A stretch of DNA of 50,768 bases from a virus: positions 1 through 50,768 of the IMG/VR virus record IMGVR_UViG_3300012917_000004; one strand, written 5' to 3'. Position 1 is the first letter of the stretch, and every line of letters begins with the position of its first letter. A program made the position numbers and the translations under genes. Of this stretch, positions 1 through 8,960 are shown in pieces. The notes beneath the pieces were generated by a model, which worked only from the letters and a program-made list of their open reading frames with translations, searched no databases and was not told where the DNA came from.

Positions 1-1103
1 AATTTACTTTCTTGCGGCGCATCTGCTGGTAATGAGGCGCTAGGATCTACAGTACCACCATCGGCCATTTTGGGAGGGTTTTTCTTAAGTTCTTCCATGA
101 CAAGTTTTTGTTTTTCTTCGTAGGATGGGCCAGTTGGTGCTTTGGGTTCATTAGCATTTGTCTTTTCCACTTTACCACCTTCTGAGAAATGCTTCGCTAG
201 AAACATTCCTTTTGTTGATTTATTATCGGAATCTAAATCAGGTTTCGTGACTGATAGTTCAAGATCAGGGACCGAAGCCGGTTTGCTTTTTTGTGCGGCG
301 AGAAGCGCGGCAACTAAGGCTGCTTTCTTGTCGGCACCATCTGTCTGCGAAGCGGTAATACCTCCATCTGCCATTCCTAAATGAATATCTTTATCGGCCT
401 TAGCCTGTGATTCATTTTCAAGAAATGTTACGTGATTTTCTACTTTACCACCTTTAGCATAATTAGTCGGCGAAGCTTGACCTGGAACAGCGATAGACTT
501 TGTAGCGCCTTCGGTCATTCCTTCTGGCACTTTGTAACCATAAGATTCGAGTGTACTTTTACTAAGAGTGCTCTGCGGAGGATGCGCCCATGCTTTGCCA
601 GGCGCGGGTACTTCGTCAAGTAAATTGAATGTAGCATCTGGTGCTGAACCTTTCATTACACTAGGAGAATGGTAGGCTAGGCGCACCGGAGCACTAGAAG
701 GATGGGTAGCGGTGACAACATCACCGATTTTAAACGGAGTGATATCTTTGGTTGTAGCTCCGGCTATATCTTCTGCCATCTTTGGTGCAGCGCGACCAAG
801 TGTAATTTCGCCTGCTTCACCAAGACCTTCTAAAGCAGCGGGAATTTCTTCGGCGGCACCTTTTGCCGCAGGGCCGAGCAAATACGGCAAAAGAAAATCG
901 GAGACAGTGGCATCTTTAGCCCCTAAATCGAGTTCGCTAGGATTTCCAGCCGTAACGCCACCTTCGGCCATATTCTTTCCGCCATTCGGATGGGCATTGT
1001 GAAGCGCAGCAGCAACAGCCTGGTCATGAGGGTGGCCGCTCGCTTCCATTTCATGAATATTTTCACTAATAACTTTTTTAGACTTACCAGAATGTAATGG
1101 CAT
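1..1103 (-). CDS. Ala/Gly-rich virion-type protein with repeated xGG motifs (runs across the window junction)
   Basis: The frame opens at ATG 1103 after GGGGACATTAAG and has no stop before base 1. If the window is circular, the last codon TTA is completed by base 50768 and followed by TGA at 50767-50765, giving 368 aa. The N-terminus MPLHSGKSKKVISENIHEM resembles small proteins common in environmental phages. A motif of the form (M/Y/F)(A/S)xGG recurs five times: NMAEGGV, YAKGGKV, GMADGGI, FSEGGKV and KMADGGT. The gene sits between ejection-type proteins, so a minor virion or internal role is inferred. Function is not recognised. Confidence 0.8.
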   Translation of the reverse strand, partial: MPLHSGKSKKVISENIHEMEASGHPHDQAVAAALHNAHPNGGKNMAEGGVTAGNPSELDLGAKDATVSDFLLPYLLGPAAKGAAEEIPAALEGLGEAGEITLGRAAPKMAEDIAGATTKDITPFKIGDVVTATHPSSAPVRLAYHSPSVMKGSAPDATFNLLDEVPAPGKAWAHPPQSTLSKSTLESYGYKVPEGMTEGATKSIAVPGQASPTNYAKGGKVENHVTFLENESQAKADKDIHLGMADGGITASQTDGADKKAALVAALLAAQKSKPASVPDLELSVTKPDLDSDNKSTKGMFLAKHFSEGGKVEKTNANEPKAPTGPSYEEKQKLVMEELKKNPPKMADGGTVDPSASLPADAPQESK

Positions 1104-1104
1104 C

Positions 1105-2415
1105 TTAATGTCCCCTTTTGTAGCCACTGGTGAAGCTTGTAAGATCGACTTTCTTGTTTGTCCCGCCTACAGGCGCGTGACGAGCGAATTCTTCCATAGC
1201 GGCACCCGTTTTAGGAACAGAACGCGGCACAACTAGTTCGCCAGGACTAAGCATCGCTGGAATTGTATCATTTTTTTCACTATCGCCCTCAACAGTAGCA
1301 TGTCCACCAATATGCCCACCAAATTTCATGCAAATAGCATGATCGTGCGCTACTCCGCCATCAGCATAACAGGTATAACCGCCCTGTGCGAATGATGTAG
1401 CTCCAACAGGAGCATTTCTCGCTGAATTCATTTGATAAGCAGGAGAGCTCGTATTGCCAGGTGCTATGGCTTTCGCAGCTGTACCCCCAATAGCGGCTCC
1501 TACAGGGCCACCTAGCATAGCTCCGCCAATCGTTCCCGCAGCCCCTAGAAGTGTGCCTTGCATCCCCGCTTGATTGCCAGCAGCCTGTTGAGCAGCAGTA
1601 GCTTGCTGTGAACTAACACCTGCCATTCCACCTGCTTTAGCCATTTCATTATTGAATTGCTGCTGTGGCAAATTAGCGTTATAATACGCCTTGTTTTGAT
1701 TTGCAGTAGTATTTGCCGCATTCACACCCTGAGCGACGCCTAGATTTGTGGTTTGCCCAGCCATATTATTAGCTACATTGCCTACATTGGCAGCGTTCTG
1801 ATATCCTTGATTTGTAGCATTGATATTATTCTGTGCCGCCGCTTTCTGTGCCGCTTGGCCGTAGTCGGAAGCATTGATGCTGCCACCTATATTAGCCATG
1901 CTATTTAAAGCCGCTTGCCTATTGGCTTCTGCCATAGCTGCCGCCTGCATCCCTTGATTGGCACCTGTATTAGCAGCTCCCTGAGCTGCAATAGCGCGTT
2001 GTGTAAGGGCAAAATCGCCGCCGCCTTGCCCCATAGCTTGCGCTTGCTGCTGAATAGCACCTTGGGCACCTTGGGATTGGCGATTTGTGGCATCCATGAC
2101 CTGCTGAAGGGCTAGTTTCGATTCAGCGTCAAGTCCGCCAGCATTCGCAATGCCTTGATAGCTTTGTAAGGCGTTTAACTGCGCCTGACGAGAAGCCGGA
2201 TCAAGATTAATGTTATTGTAGGCCGAACCTTCTTGATTGATGGCCTGAATTTGTTCAGGAGTGATCTGGCCCTGAACTGTTTCTTGCGGCAATGCACCGA
2301 TAGTTTCAGATGCAATAGACGGAGCCTGAATATTTTGATATTGGGCAAGAGCTTGTTTAAGATAGTCTTGCGCCGAGGAATCGGATGAACCTAACAACGA
2401 ATCGAGAAGTCCCAT
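1105..2415 (-). CDS. Ala/Gln/Asn-rich phage structural protein, probable internal/ejection protein
   Basis: 436 aa, start after AGGAG. Residues 1-310 are rich in A, Q, N and G with heptad-like helical character and no membrane segment except a Gly/Ala-rich stretch near 285-310 (GAAGTIGGAMLGGPVGAAIGG in part), which resembles a membrane-active helix. The C-terminal region has FAQGGYTCYADGG, three Cys and several His, then the phrase MLSPGELVVPRSV, which recurs in virion proteins of environmental phages. It lies in the tail/ejection block. I infer a DNA-ejection or internal virion protein; the family has no assigned function that I can name. Confidence 0.8.
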   Translation of the reverse strand: MGLLDSLLGSSDSSAQDYLKQALAQYQNIQAPSIASETIGALPQETVQGQITPEQIQAINQEGSAYNNINLDPASRQAQLNALQSYQGIANAGGLDAESKLALQQVMDATNRQSQGAQGAIQQQAQAMGQGGGDFALTQRAIAAQGAANTGANQGMQAAAMAEANRQAALNSMANIGGSINASDYGQAAQKAAAQNNINATNQGYQNAANVGNVANNMAGQTTNLGVAQGVNAANTTANQNKAYYNANLPQQQFNNEMAKAGGMAGVSSQQATAAQQAAGNQAGMQGTLLGAAGTIGGAMLGGPVGAAIGGTAAKAIAPGNTSSPAYQMNSARNAPVGATSFAQGGYTCYADGGVAHDHAICMKFGGHIGGHATVEGDSEKNDTIPAMLSPGELVVPRSVPKTGAAMEEFARHAPVGGTNKKVDLTSFTSGYKRGH

Positions 2416-2416
2416 A

Positions 2417-2656
2417 TTAATTAGCTCCTAAAGAGTTTACTAGCCCTTCAAACGGCTTACCTTGGGGCGCAGGTGCAGCCTGGTTCACATTTGGCTTCTG
2501 CTGTGCAAGAGCCATAGTTAAAGCTTGCAAAGCTTCTTGGTTGCTTAGATCGGGATGCATTTTGGCAAACTCCTGTATACCTGCCATAAGCTCCTGGTCT
2601 GAATACCCAGGAACAAGTTTTTTAACTTCCGGCAATAACGATTTAGGGTCTAGCAT
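2417..2656 (-). CDS. Hypothetical 79-aa protein of the virion block
   Basis: 79 aa. It begins MLDPKSLLPEVKKLVPGYSD, is helical and acidic, and has a Pro/Gln-rich C-terminal tail (PNVNQAAPAPQGKP). Its first bases overlap the end of the acetyltransferase gene and it is followed by one base before the 436-aa gene. Translational coupling is likely. Function unknown. Confidence 0.7.
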   Translation of the reverse strand: MLDPKSLLPEVKKLVPGYSDQELMAGIQEFAKMHPDLSNQEALQALTMALAQQKPNVNQAAPAPQGKPFEGLVNSLGAN

Positions 2657-2981
2657 TGTTTATCCTCTTAGATGTAACGGTTTTAAATTCTGTATCTTCA
2701 ACCACTTCCATGCCGAAATGTCTATGCAAGCGAAGAATATAGTCATACAACGGATCCGACTTATAGATTTCTGCACAAAACTGTGTGCAGCCTTTATCTT
2801 CTGCTCGCTTAATGGTTTGGAGCGTAAGTTGAAGAGCCGCCCCCGTCCCCCGGTACTCCGGCTTTACGTAAAAATTGTCCACGTAACACACTTGTCCGTT
2901 AGTAATGGACGCCATAAAACCGCGTTCTGTTTCGACGATTAAATGGCCTTTTTCCCGCCAATACTCAGCGAAAAGACTCAT
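2643..2981 (-). CDS. GNAT-family N-acetyltransferase
   Basis: 112 aa. The GNAT core is visible: a beta strand YVDNFYVKPEYRG followed by the acetyl-CoA pyrophosphate loop RGTGAALQL (about residues 44-52), a long helix, then FCAEIYKSD and YDYILRLHRHFGM near the C-terminus, the usual motif B region. At 112 aa it is shorter than typical GNATs (about 150), lacking the N-terminal helices. The start ATG follows GGAGATGAATAAAT and overlaps the Hint-domain gene by 17 bases. The substrate is unknown. Its place inside the tail block suggests it modifies a virion or host protein late in infection. Confidence 0.8.
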   Translation of the reverse strand: MSLFAEYWREKGHLIVETERGFMASITNGQVCYVDNFYVKPEYRGTGAALQLTLQTIKRAEDKGCTQFCAEIYKSDPLYDYILRLHRHFGMEVVEDTEFKTVTSKRINNARP

Positions 2982-4941
2982 ATTTATTCATCTCCGCAAG
3001 CGATTCGTCGAGATTTAGGTTTTCGTAATCATCGGTTTCATGCTCATCAGCAAACTCATTACCGTTAGACCATATACGATGATTTTCTGTTACAAGATTG
3101 CAAACAACTTCTGTTAGATATTTAAAATGCCGCGCACCATTTGAGTTTTCTACACGAACCCATTTACCATTTTCCTTAACCGCATGTTTACCAGTAACGA
3201 GAACACCGTTATACCAGTAAAAATCTGTACCAACGCCACGTGTAGTCGCAAGCACTTTCCCGCCACGTGTTATGTCACCGATTTTAATCTGCCATATCGG
3301 CTTTAAAGAACCGTCTAGCATGTCAATGAGCGTCCAAGGGTGAAAGCAAAATATATTTGTGACAGTACTTACAGCATTTTGAACGCCTTTTGCAACCGAT
3401 TGAACCGGCGTAGAAAGACCGCCTGTTAGGACATTGAGACCGATATTTTTAGCAGCATTTGTCGGCGTAGAGAATTGCTGCCCAACATTTTGTCCCGCCG
3501 TTACTGCGCCATGGGCCACCGCATTTGTAGCTCCCACGGGCGTCTGCGCTAATCCAGCGATATTCTGCATAGTCTGACTTTTTTGAGCATTCGCGGCAGC
3601 AAGTTGAGCATGTTGTTCGTCCGCGCCAGATTGCAAGGCATTTACATAAGCCTGAGCAGCGGCATTAGAGGCCGCTTCCGTGGTTTGAGCATTTTGTAAT
3701 GCACCTTGATAGTCAAAAGCATTGAGATTTGTCGGAGCTGTACCAGCCTGAGAAGCAGTAGCTGGGTTTATAGTCATTTGCGGCGTTTGAAGATTAAGAC
3801 CATTGACTAATGACTGAAATGCTTGGGCCTGTTGATACTGCTCCGGCGTCGCCGTGTTATTAGCATTAAGCACCGCATTTGGGTCTTGCTGCGTTAACCA
3901 AGCGGAAGGATCAATAGTAGCAGTACCAGTATTAGCTCCAAACTGTCCGTTAGCCGAATTTACCACATCAGATGTAGCTGCAGCTTTTTGGGCAGCACTA
4001 AATGTGTTCCATTGATCGCGTGTTATGCCTAATGCCTGTAAATTTTGGTCAGAAAGATTGCCACTAGTAAGATTCTGCTTAAGGGCTGCATTTTGAGCGG
4101 CAGCAGCGGCTTGTTGTTGAGTTAATTGATTCTGGACAGCAGTATTTAAGCCTGTCATTTGTCCGGCGATTTGACCCTGAGCAGCCTTACTAGATGCAGC
4201 AGCATCGGCTTGCTCTTGGGCGATCGTTTTGTTAACATCCTGAGCGCCAGTGCTTAGGCCACCAACTAAATTTTGAAACGGTTTATAAGCATCTTGTACA
4301 GATTGTAAAGCTTCGGGACTTTTAGAAAGAATAGCCGAGTTTAACGCTGTGACTCCGGTTGTAGGTGCAGCAGAGTTTTGGGCTACAAGTTGTTGACGAC
4401 CTGCTGCCGTTGTAGTTTGAGCTTGTCCCTGAGAAATTGCATTATTAAGCTTGGCTTGCTGAGCTTGATATTCATTAGTACCTTCGGCAGATTGAGGACC
4501 GCCATAATTATTTGTAAGTTGCTTCTGAAAAGCCGATACATTGCCTGTATCACCAGCAAATGACACAGGATTAGCCGCTTCTTGAGTGAGAATATCTGCG
4601 TTGCCTTTTGTATAGCCCGGAGCATTCGACACCTGTCCGGCAATATTTTGAATCGTTCCTTGATTACCTTGGTTAAGGCTATTATACTCTTGGCCGATTG
4701 ATCCTGTAATTTTACCGGCTAGGGGCTCGGCCTGTCCCTGATTAGCAGTAAGATACTTATCTAATGAAGCAAATTGACCACCAGCTTCTTTCGGTGCAGC
4801 AGTAGTTCCACCACCCGCACCTGTAGAACCCACACCCGCACTAGGGGCAAGATGTACAGCTCCATTACCCGCCGGAGCGACGGCTCCTTGGGCTTGTTTT
4901 TGTTCATCATCTGGAATGTCATTCGCCACATATGCCATCAT
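2965..4941 (-). CDS. Gln/Ala-rich virion protein with C-terminal Hint (hedgehog/intein) domain
   Basis: 658 aa. Residues 1-530 are low-complexity A/Q/N/T-rich helical sequence like the neighbouring ejection-type proteins. At residue 532 a Cys opens a Hint-fold domain: CFHPWTLIDMLDGSLKPI with IKIGD (block A), then VTGKHAVKENGKWV (block B, catalytic-type His), then EVVCNLVTENHRIWSNG (block F-like). The domain ends FADEHETDDYENL rather than in the His-Asn dipeptide plus C-extein needed for splicing, and little follows it. I infer autoproteolytic cleavage or N-terminal release rather than canonical splicing; the same FADEHET ending is, to my recollection, shared by related phage proteins. Start ATG follows AGAGGGTAACT. 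Confidence 0.8.
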   Translation of the reverse strand: MMAYVANDIPDDEQKQAQGAVAPAGNGAVHLAPSAGVGSTGAGGGTTAAPKEAGGQFASLDKYLTANQGQAEPLAGKITGSIGQEYNSLNQGNQGTIQNIAGQVSNAPGYTKGNADILTQEAANPVSFAGDTGNVSAFQKQLTNNYGGPQSAEGTNEYQAQQAKLNNAISQGQAQTTTAAGRQQLVAQNSAAPTTGVTALNSAILSKSPEALQSVQDAYKPFQNLVGGLSTGAQDVNKTIAQEQADAAASSKAAQGQIAGQMTGLNTAVQNQLTQQQAAAAAQNAALKQNLTSGNLSDQNLQALGITRDQWNTFSAAQKAAATSDVVNSANGQFGANTGTATIDPSAWLTQQDPNAVLNANNTATPEQYQQAQAFQSLVNGLNLQTPQMTINPATASQAGTAPTNLNAFDYQGALQNAQTTEAASNAAAQAYVNALQSGADEQHAQLAAANAQKSQTMQNIAGLAQTPVGATNAVAHGAVTAGQNVGQQFSTPTNAAKNIGLNVLTGGLSTPVQSVAKGVQNAVSTVTNIFCFHPWTLIDMLDGSLKPIWQIKIGDITRGGKVLATTRGVGTDFYWYNGVLVTGKHAVKENGKWVRVENSNGARHFKYLTEVVCNLVTENHRIWSNGNEFADEHETDDYENLNLDESLAEMNKYESFR

Positions 4942-4950
4942 AGTTACCCT

Positions 4951-5376
4951 CTAATTTGTTATTTGCGGCCACCAAACACGTAAAGTAATTTGGTAGCGAG
5001 TGCCAGTTGTAAGGCCAGAAACACCTAAAACATTAAACATACCGTTTCCAAAGCTCCAACTAACGTATGGAGCGGTTGTAAACACTACCGCACTACCACT
5101 AGCTAGTCGAACATCCAGTACATCTCGTCCTATTGGCTGATAAGAGTATGAAGTAGTGAAACTATATGTATTGTCGGCGGCTGTTGCCCCCGCTATAAGC
5201 TGAAATGTTTTTGTTTGAGCAATACAATTCTGTTCTGGCGTTAAATTGTTGGACAAGCCTGAATAGATTTGCTGGAAAAATAGATTCATGGCGTATAACA
5301 AACGCTCTTTCCAACTTCCTTTCGGTGCATCTGCTAAATCTTCTTGGGTTAGTCGTCTATAAAGCGGAAGTTGCAC
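4951..5376 (-). CDS. Phage virion protein, 141 aa, function unassigned
   Basis: 141 aa. The N-terminus PLYRRLTQEDLADAPKGSW is helical; residues 60-141 are beta-rich, ending in RYQITLRVWWPQ. It is the usual companion of the large adaptor/stabilisation gene upstream, with which it shares one base (stop and ATG overlap at 5376). A tail-associated beta-sandwich role is inferred from position; no family function is recognised. Confidence 0.75.
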   Translation of the reverse strand: MQLPLYRRLTQEDLADAPKGSWKERLLYAMNLFFQQIYSGLSNNLTPEQNCIAQTKTFQLIAGATAADNTYSFTTSYSYQPIGRDVLDVRLASGSAVVFTTAPYVSWSFGNGMFNVLGVSGLTTGTRYQITLRVWWPQITN

Positions 5377-8003
5377 TATTTACTCCGAATAGTCGTCGGT
5401 TGATAAACTAAAACGCAACCGCCATAAGTAAAATTAGTCATAGCTTGATTCAAACTTAATTCTACATTTAACCAATGTGCTCTTCGTGCTGATAAGGGAA
5501 TATACGTACGGATAGATTGCACGATGAAGTCTGCATTTCCCCCCCATGGTACTTGACCCCAAGGAAACTGACCCCAACCAATGCTCGCTAAGGTAGGCAC
5601 GAGGTCTAATGGTGCCCCGCCGGGCACAAAATCGCTACTTATACGAATTGTAACGAAATCAAAGTCGACATTCTGAAAGAAAAACTGTATTTCTTTGAAG
5701 AATTTAATGACGCCTGGATTGCCAGGGGAAGCAGAATTCATTTCGCCGCCAACAATCGGGCAATAACGAACATCCACTGGGATTGGTTGTTCTATAGCGG
5801 TGTAGGATACCATTGTAAGGTCCCAATTAATGATATCGCTAACTTCTATTGTGGTGGCGTCTACGACTCGTGTAATCTTCGAAAGATTCAAAATTTGTGA
5901 AGGCACACCGCCCACTAGAATCAGTTGAGCGAGACTCCACCCCACTGTTACGTTTGCGGTACTTATAAGATTAACCGTTAGACCGTTAAATGCAGTAATT
6001 GTTACAGGTAATTCAATATCGGCAAAATCAAGACGCGTAAAGCTTTTGCGTTCTTGAAATACATATGGATAGGCTGGCGTAGCGGAGGATACATACAGTC
6101 GATGTTCTGTAGGACTTTCATGTATGTCATGAACAGCTATTGGATAAGTATATGTAGTCCAAGATTCAGTTATTGTGTCATATGCGTATTGAATCGTAGC
6201 CTTAACGAAGTTGTCGCCTTCGGCAATTGTACTCATAATATACTTACGATCTGTCTCATAAGCTGTGCCAAATGTACGCTCTGGAAATGTAATAAAAAGA
6301 TAAGAGCTAATTCGCTGAAGAATATTTTCAATTGGCCGCGATAAAATACCAGGTCCGGTTTCAGTGATTCCAACAACCCCTTGATTTGTATACGCAAACA
6401 CTTGATTATTCATAACTGCCGGACTTTCCGGCGCAGTTAAAATTGTGCCAGTATCAAGTGTTGTCACAGTAAAGGGAAATACACTACCTGTCAATTGAAA
6501 CAACCCATCAGCTTTGAGCACGATAACACTATTGCGGAGCGGCAATACTCGTAACCATTCAAAATTGGGATTGCCTACATTGATTGTATTAGCCAGCGGC
6601 ACGGCTTCTGGTTGCTGAAATTTAGAGCAAAAACCCATACCTTTCCCACCACCAGCAAGGGATGGGACGCCAACTGTAGGATCTAAAACAGGAGTCCAGC
6701 AGGTTGTTCTAGAGGATTTCACTTCGAAAGGGCCGCCGCCGATTCCTTGTTCTTGTAGAAAAAAATCACCGGGAAGAGAAGTAGCACTATTTACGTCTGT
6801 GGCATCAAAGGCGTAAACAATATCTTGTGCGACTAGATTTAGAACATGAATCAAAGAACGTTTAGTAAATAAAATATCGCTGCCGGGATCACCGCCTGTA
6901 AATACTTTAAACTTGTTCATAGATACATCTTCGGCTGCTGCACCCGTTAGGGTGAATGTATCTGTACCACGCGTAACGGTGAAAGTATCACCTACTTGAA
7001 TACCTAGTGGAGGTTCGCTAGACAACAAAGAAAGCAGGAACTTCTGTTGTGTAGTACAAGAGCCATAGATCAAGTAGCCAACAAAGAAACATACATCGTT
7101 TGATAATGGCGGAATAGTATTAGCTTGGGATATACCTTCCTGTCCCGAATTCGTATAAAGAAAAGCTCCTAACTCACTTTCTAGAGTTGTATCTGTTACT
7201 GTAAAATAGCCGTTTGTAATATTAGTGCTGCTTGGATTACCAACAATAACAAGTTGTAGCTCGTCGGATGGTTCAGTGATCGCCGAAGCAGATATTGGCG
7301 ATCTATAAATTTTATATTGATAGGCAGTTGTGGCAATATTTGGAATGGTAAAAGTCAATTGCACATTCCGTGTTCCGCCAGAACTATTTGCAATGACTAC
7401 ACGAGTACTGGGTACGCCTTCTACCGCATTATTATTAGCATCAGTAATAACCCACGTCATACGATAAGCGACTTCCGTATCGGTTTCCATAAAGCCCGCG
7501 ACATCAACGAGAGAAGCACTACCATCAAGTCCTGGCGGCGAACCAGCCGCGTAAAGAGCATTTGCGGGATCGTCAGTTTTCCATATACCAGCATTTGTAG
7601 TGAAATAGATATTATTGTTACTTTGCGCCGAACGATAAGTGTTTGTTAGCGCATAAGCTGGAGAGGGAACATTTGTACTGGTTTGGCTCCATGTCCCTGC
7701 GCCATCAGTATCATAGGCAAAATTATTACGAGCGGGATTGGCATCTGCGAGCGAGGCATTTCCATACCAAACAAGCTTTGAATCTTTATAGAAAAAGGTT
7801 TTAAACACTTCAAAATTAGTACCAGAAAGTGCGCTACCAAACTGTTTTATGCCACGCCGAACCGAAAGAAGGCCGTTATAGTCTACAACAACATTTTCCG
7901 CGACCAAAAGGCTACCCTTCGGCACCTTAGACAGTGCATTGGGCATCGTAAAGAGCCCTTTACAGTCTAGTTGAATTTCTTGTGGGTCTGAAGCTAAAGT
8001 CAT
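5376..8003 (-). CDS. Large tail tubular / stabilisation-like virion protein
   Basis: 875 aa, almost all beta structure. The N-terminus (IQLDCKGLFTMPNALSKVP, LLVAENVVVDYNGLLSVRRG) matches the pattern of large podovirus tail hub proteins in which a short opening motif (NPNxLxxxPxGsL) precedes a beta-propeller-like body; this is known from T7 gp12-like or stabilisation proteins. WxxxP and LRNSVIVLKADGLFQLTG repeats are consistent with blades. The gene follows the 313-aa adaptor by 3 bases. I infer the tail hub/nozzle protein of a short-tailed phage; exact subfamily is uncertain. Confidence 0.75.
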   Translation of the reverse strand: MTLASDPQEIQLDCKGLFTMPNALSKVPKGSLLVAENVVVDYNGLLSVRRGIKQFGSALSGTNFEVFKTFFYKDSKLVWYGNASLADANPARNNFAYDTDGAGTWSQTSTNVPSPAYALTNTYRSAQSNNNIYFTTNAGIWKTDDPANALYAAGSPPGLDGSASLVDVAGFMETDTEVAYRMTWVITDANNNAVEGVPSTRVVIANSSGGTRNVQLTFTIPNIATTAYQYKIYRSPISASAITEPSDELQLVIVGNPSSTNITNGYFTVTDTTLESELGAFLYTNSGQEGISQANTIPPLSNDVCFFVGYLIYGSCTTQQKFLLSLLSSEPPLGIQVGDTFTVTRGTDTFTLTGAAAEDVSMNKFKVFTGGDPGSDILFTKRSLIHVLNLVAQDIVYAFDATDVNSATSLPGDFFLQEQGIGGGPFEVKSSRTTCWTPVLDPTVGVPSLAGGGKGMGFCSKFQQPEAVPLANTINVGNPNFEWLRVLPLRNSVIVLKADGLFQLTGSVFPFTVTTLDTGTILTAPESPAVMNNQVFAYTNQGVVGITETGPGILSRPIENILQRISSYLFITFPERTFGTAYETDRKYIMSTIAEGDNFVKATIQYAYDTITESWTTYTYPIAVHDIHESPTEHRLYVSSATPAYPYVFQERKSFTRLDFADIELPVTITAFNGLTVNLISTANVTVGWSLAQLILVGGVPSQILNLSKITRVVDATTIEVSDIINWDLTMVSYTAIEQPIPVDVRYCPIVGGEMNSASPGNPGVIKFFKEIQFFFQNVDFDFVTIRISSDFVPGGAPLDLVPTLASIGWGQFPWGQVPWGGNADFIVQSIRTYIPLSARRAHWLNVELSLNQAMTNFTYGGCVLVYQPTTIRSK

Positions 8004-8006
8004 GTC

Positions 8007-8948
8007 TTAGTCCCAGCCGTACAAACTTCCCGGCGTAGTAAGGCGAATAACATTAGCATCAACACGCGGGGTAAGTACAGAAATGAAGTAAGTTTTCATA
8101 TCAGCGGCTTGTGACATTGCAACATTAAAGCCCTGGACATCTCCATGAATTTCAAGACATTTCGCCGCAGATAATTGTAAAAGAAGCTGGAAGCCAGGAT
8201 TATACGGAATTTGCGGAATTGGACTCTGACCCGCTAGGCACACCCAATCACCTATTTGTAGTCCTGACGGGACAGTTCCATTAGTAAAAGTAATCGTGTT
8301 CAACCCTGTATTAATAGCTGTTATTGTTGCATCGTCTAACAAACTATCAAACATAACAGGTGAATTAGAAATCAAATCATAAGTTTCGCTAATGGTAAAT
8401 GTACTAGGTATTGCGTCTACAGTTACAACATTTCCGGTGATATTGGTTACTTCACCGCAGGCGGTTGAAAGTACAAGAGTATTAGGCTGTCGAATATAAC
8501 GTAGGCGTAAAAATACAAAACCGCTAGTACCGCCAGTAGTGCTGCCGAGATAAAGAACAATCTTATCGTTGCGGATGTAGAATCCCCACAGTGCGGGATT
8601 TATTGTAAGACCCGTAGCATTTGCATTCGACATCGTATCTTCTAAACGTAAGCGAGGGATTCGTACTTCATTGTTATTTGCGTCAACAAACGTAACAGAT
8701 CGTAATTTACCAGCAACAGCGCGGCTTGGAATTTGAAAGGTCGTTGCTCCGCTTATATAAGGAATATCGTCAATATGTACAAAATACTCCTCGGCTTGAT
8801 TATCTATAAGCGGTGTAATCTTGCTTGACATTTCAAATGTCATAATTGTAAGAAGGTTTGCATCTGTGAAAAGATTTTGTACAGACGGCATAAGTGGCAA
8901 TAGCCGAAGTGTTGGTATAAGAGTGTCAGTGATGTAAGGGTTTGCCAT
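8007..8948 (-). CDS. Head-tail adaptor-like virion protein
   Basis: 313 aa, start after GAGGAAACA. The N-terminal 70 residues are helical (LLPLMPSVQNLFTDANLLTI), then a beta-rich middle with an EYFVHIDDIPY motif, and a helical C-terminus (LLLQLSAAKCLEIHGDV) typical of head completion or tail adaptor proteins that dock beneath the portal. Position directly upstream of the large tail protein supports this. Name by function only; no catalytic features. Confidence 0.7.
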   Translation of the reverse strand: MANPYITDTLIPTLRLLPLMPSVQNLFTDANLLTIMTFEMSSKITPLIDNQAEEYFVHIDDIPYISGATTFQIPSRAVAGKLRSVTFVDANNNEVRIPRLRLEDTMSNANATGLTINPALWGFYIRNDKIVLYLGSTTGGTSGFVFLRLRYIRQPNTLVLSTACGEVTNITGNVVTVDAIPSTFTISETYDLISNSPVMFDSLLDDATITAINTGLNTITFTNGTVPSGLQIGDWVCLAGQSPIPQIPYNPGFQLLLQLSAAKCLEIHGDVQGFNVAMSQAADMKTYFISVLTPRVDANVIRLTTPGSLYGWD

Positions 8949-8960
8949 TGTTTCCTCGGA

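Noticed and set aside
2965-3348. Canonical self-splicing intein
   Set aside because: There is no C-terminal His-Asn plus Cys/Ser/Thr junction and almost no sequence after the domain, so protein splicing in the usual sense is not supported.
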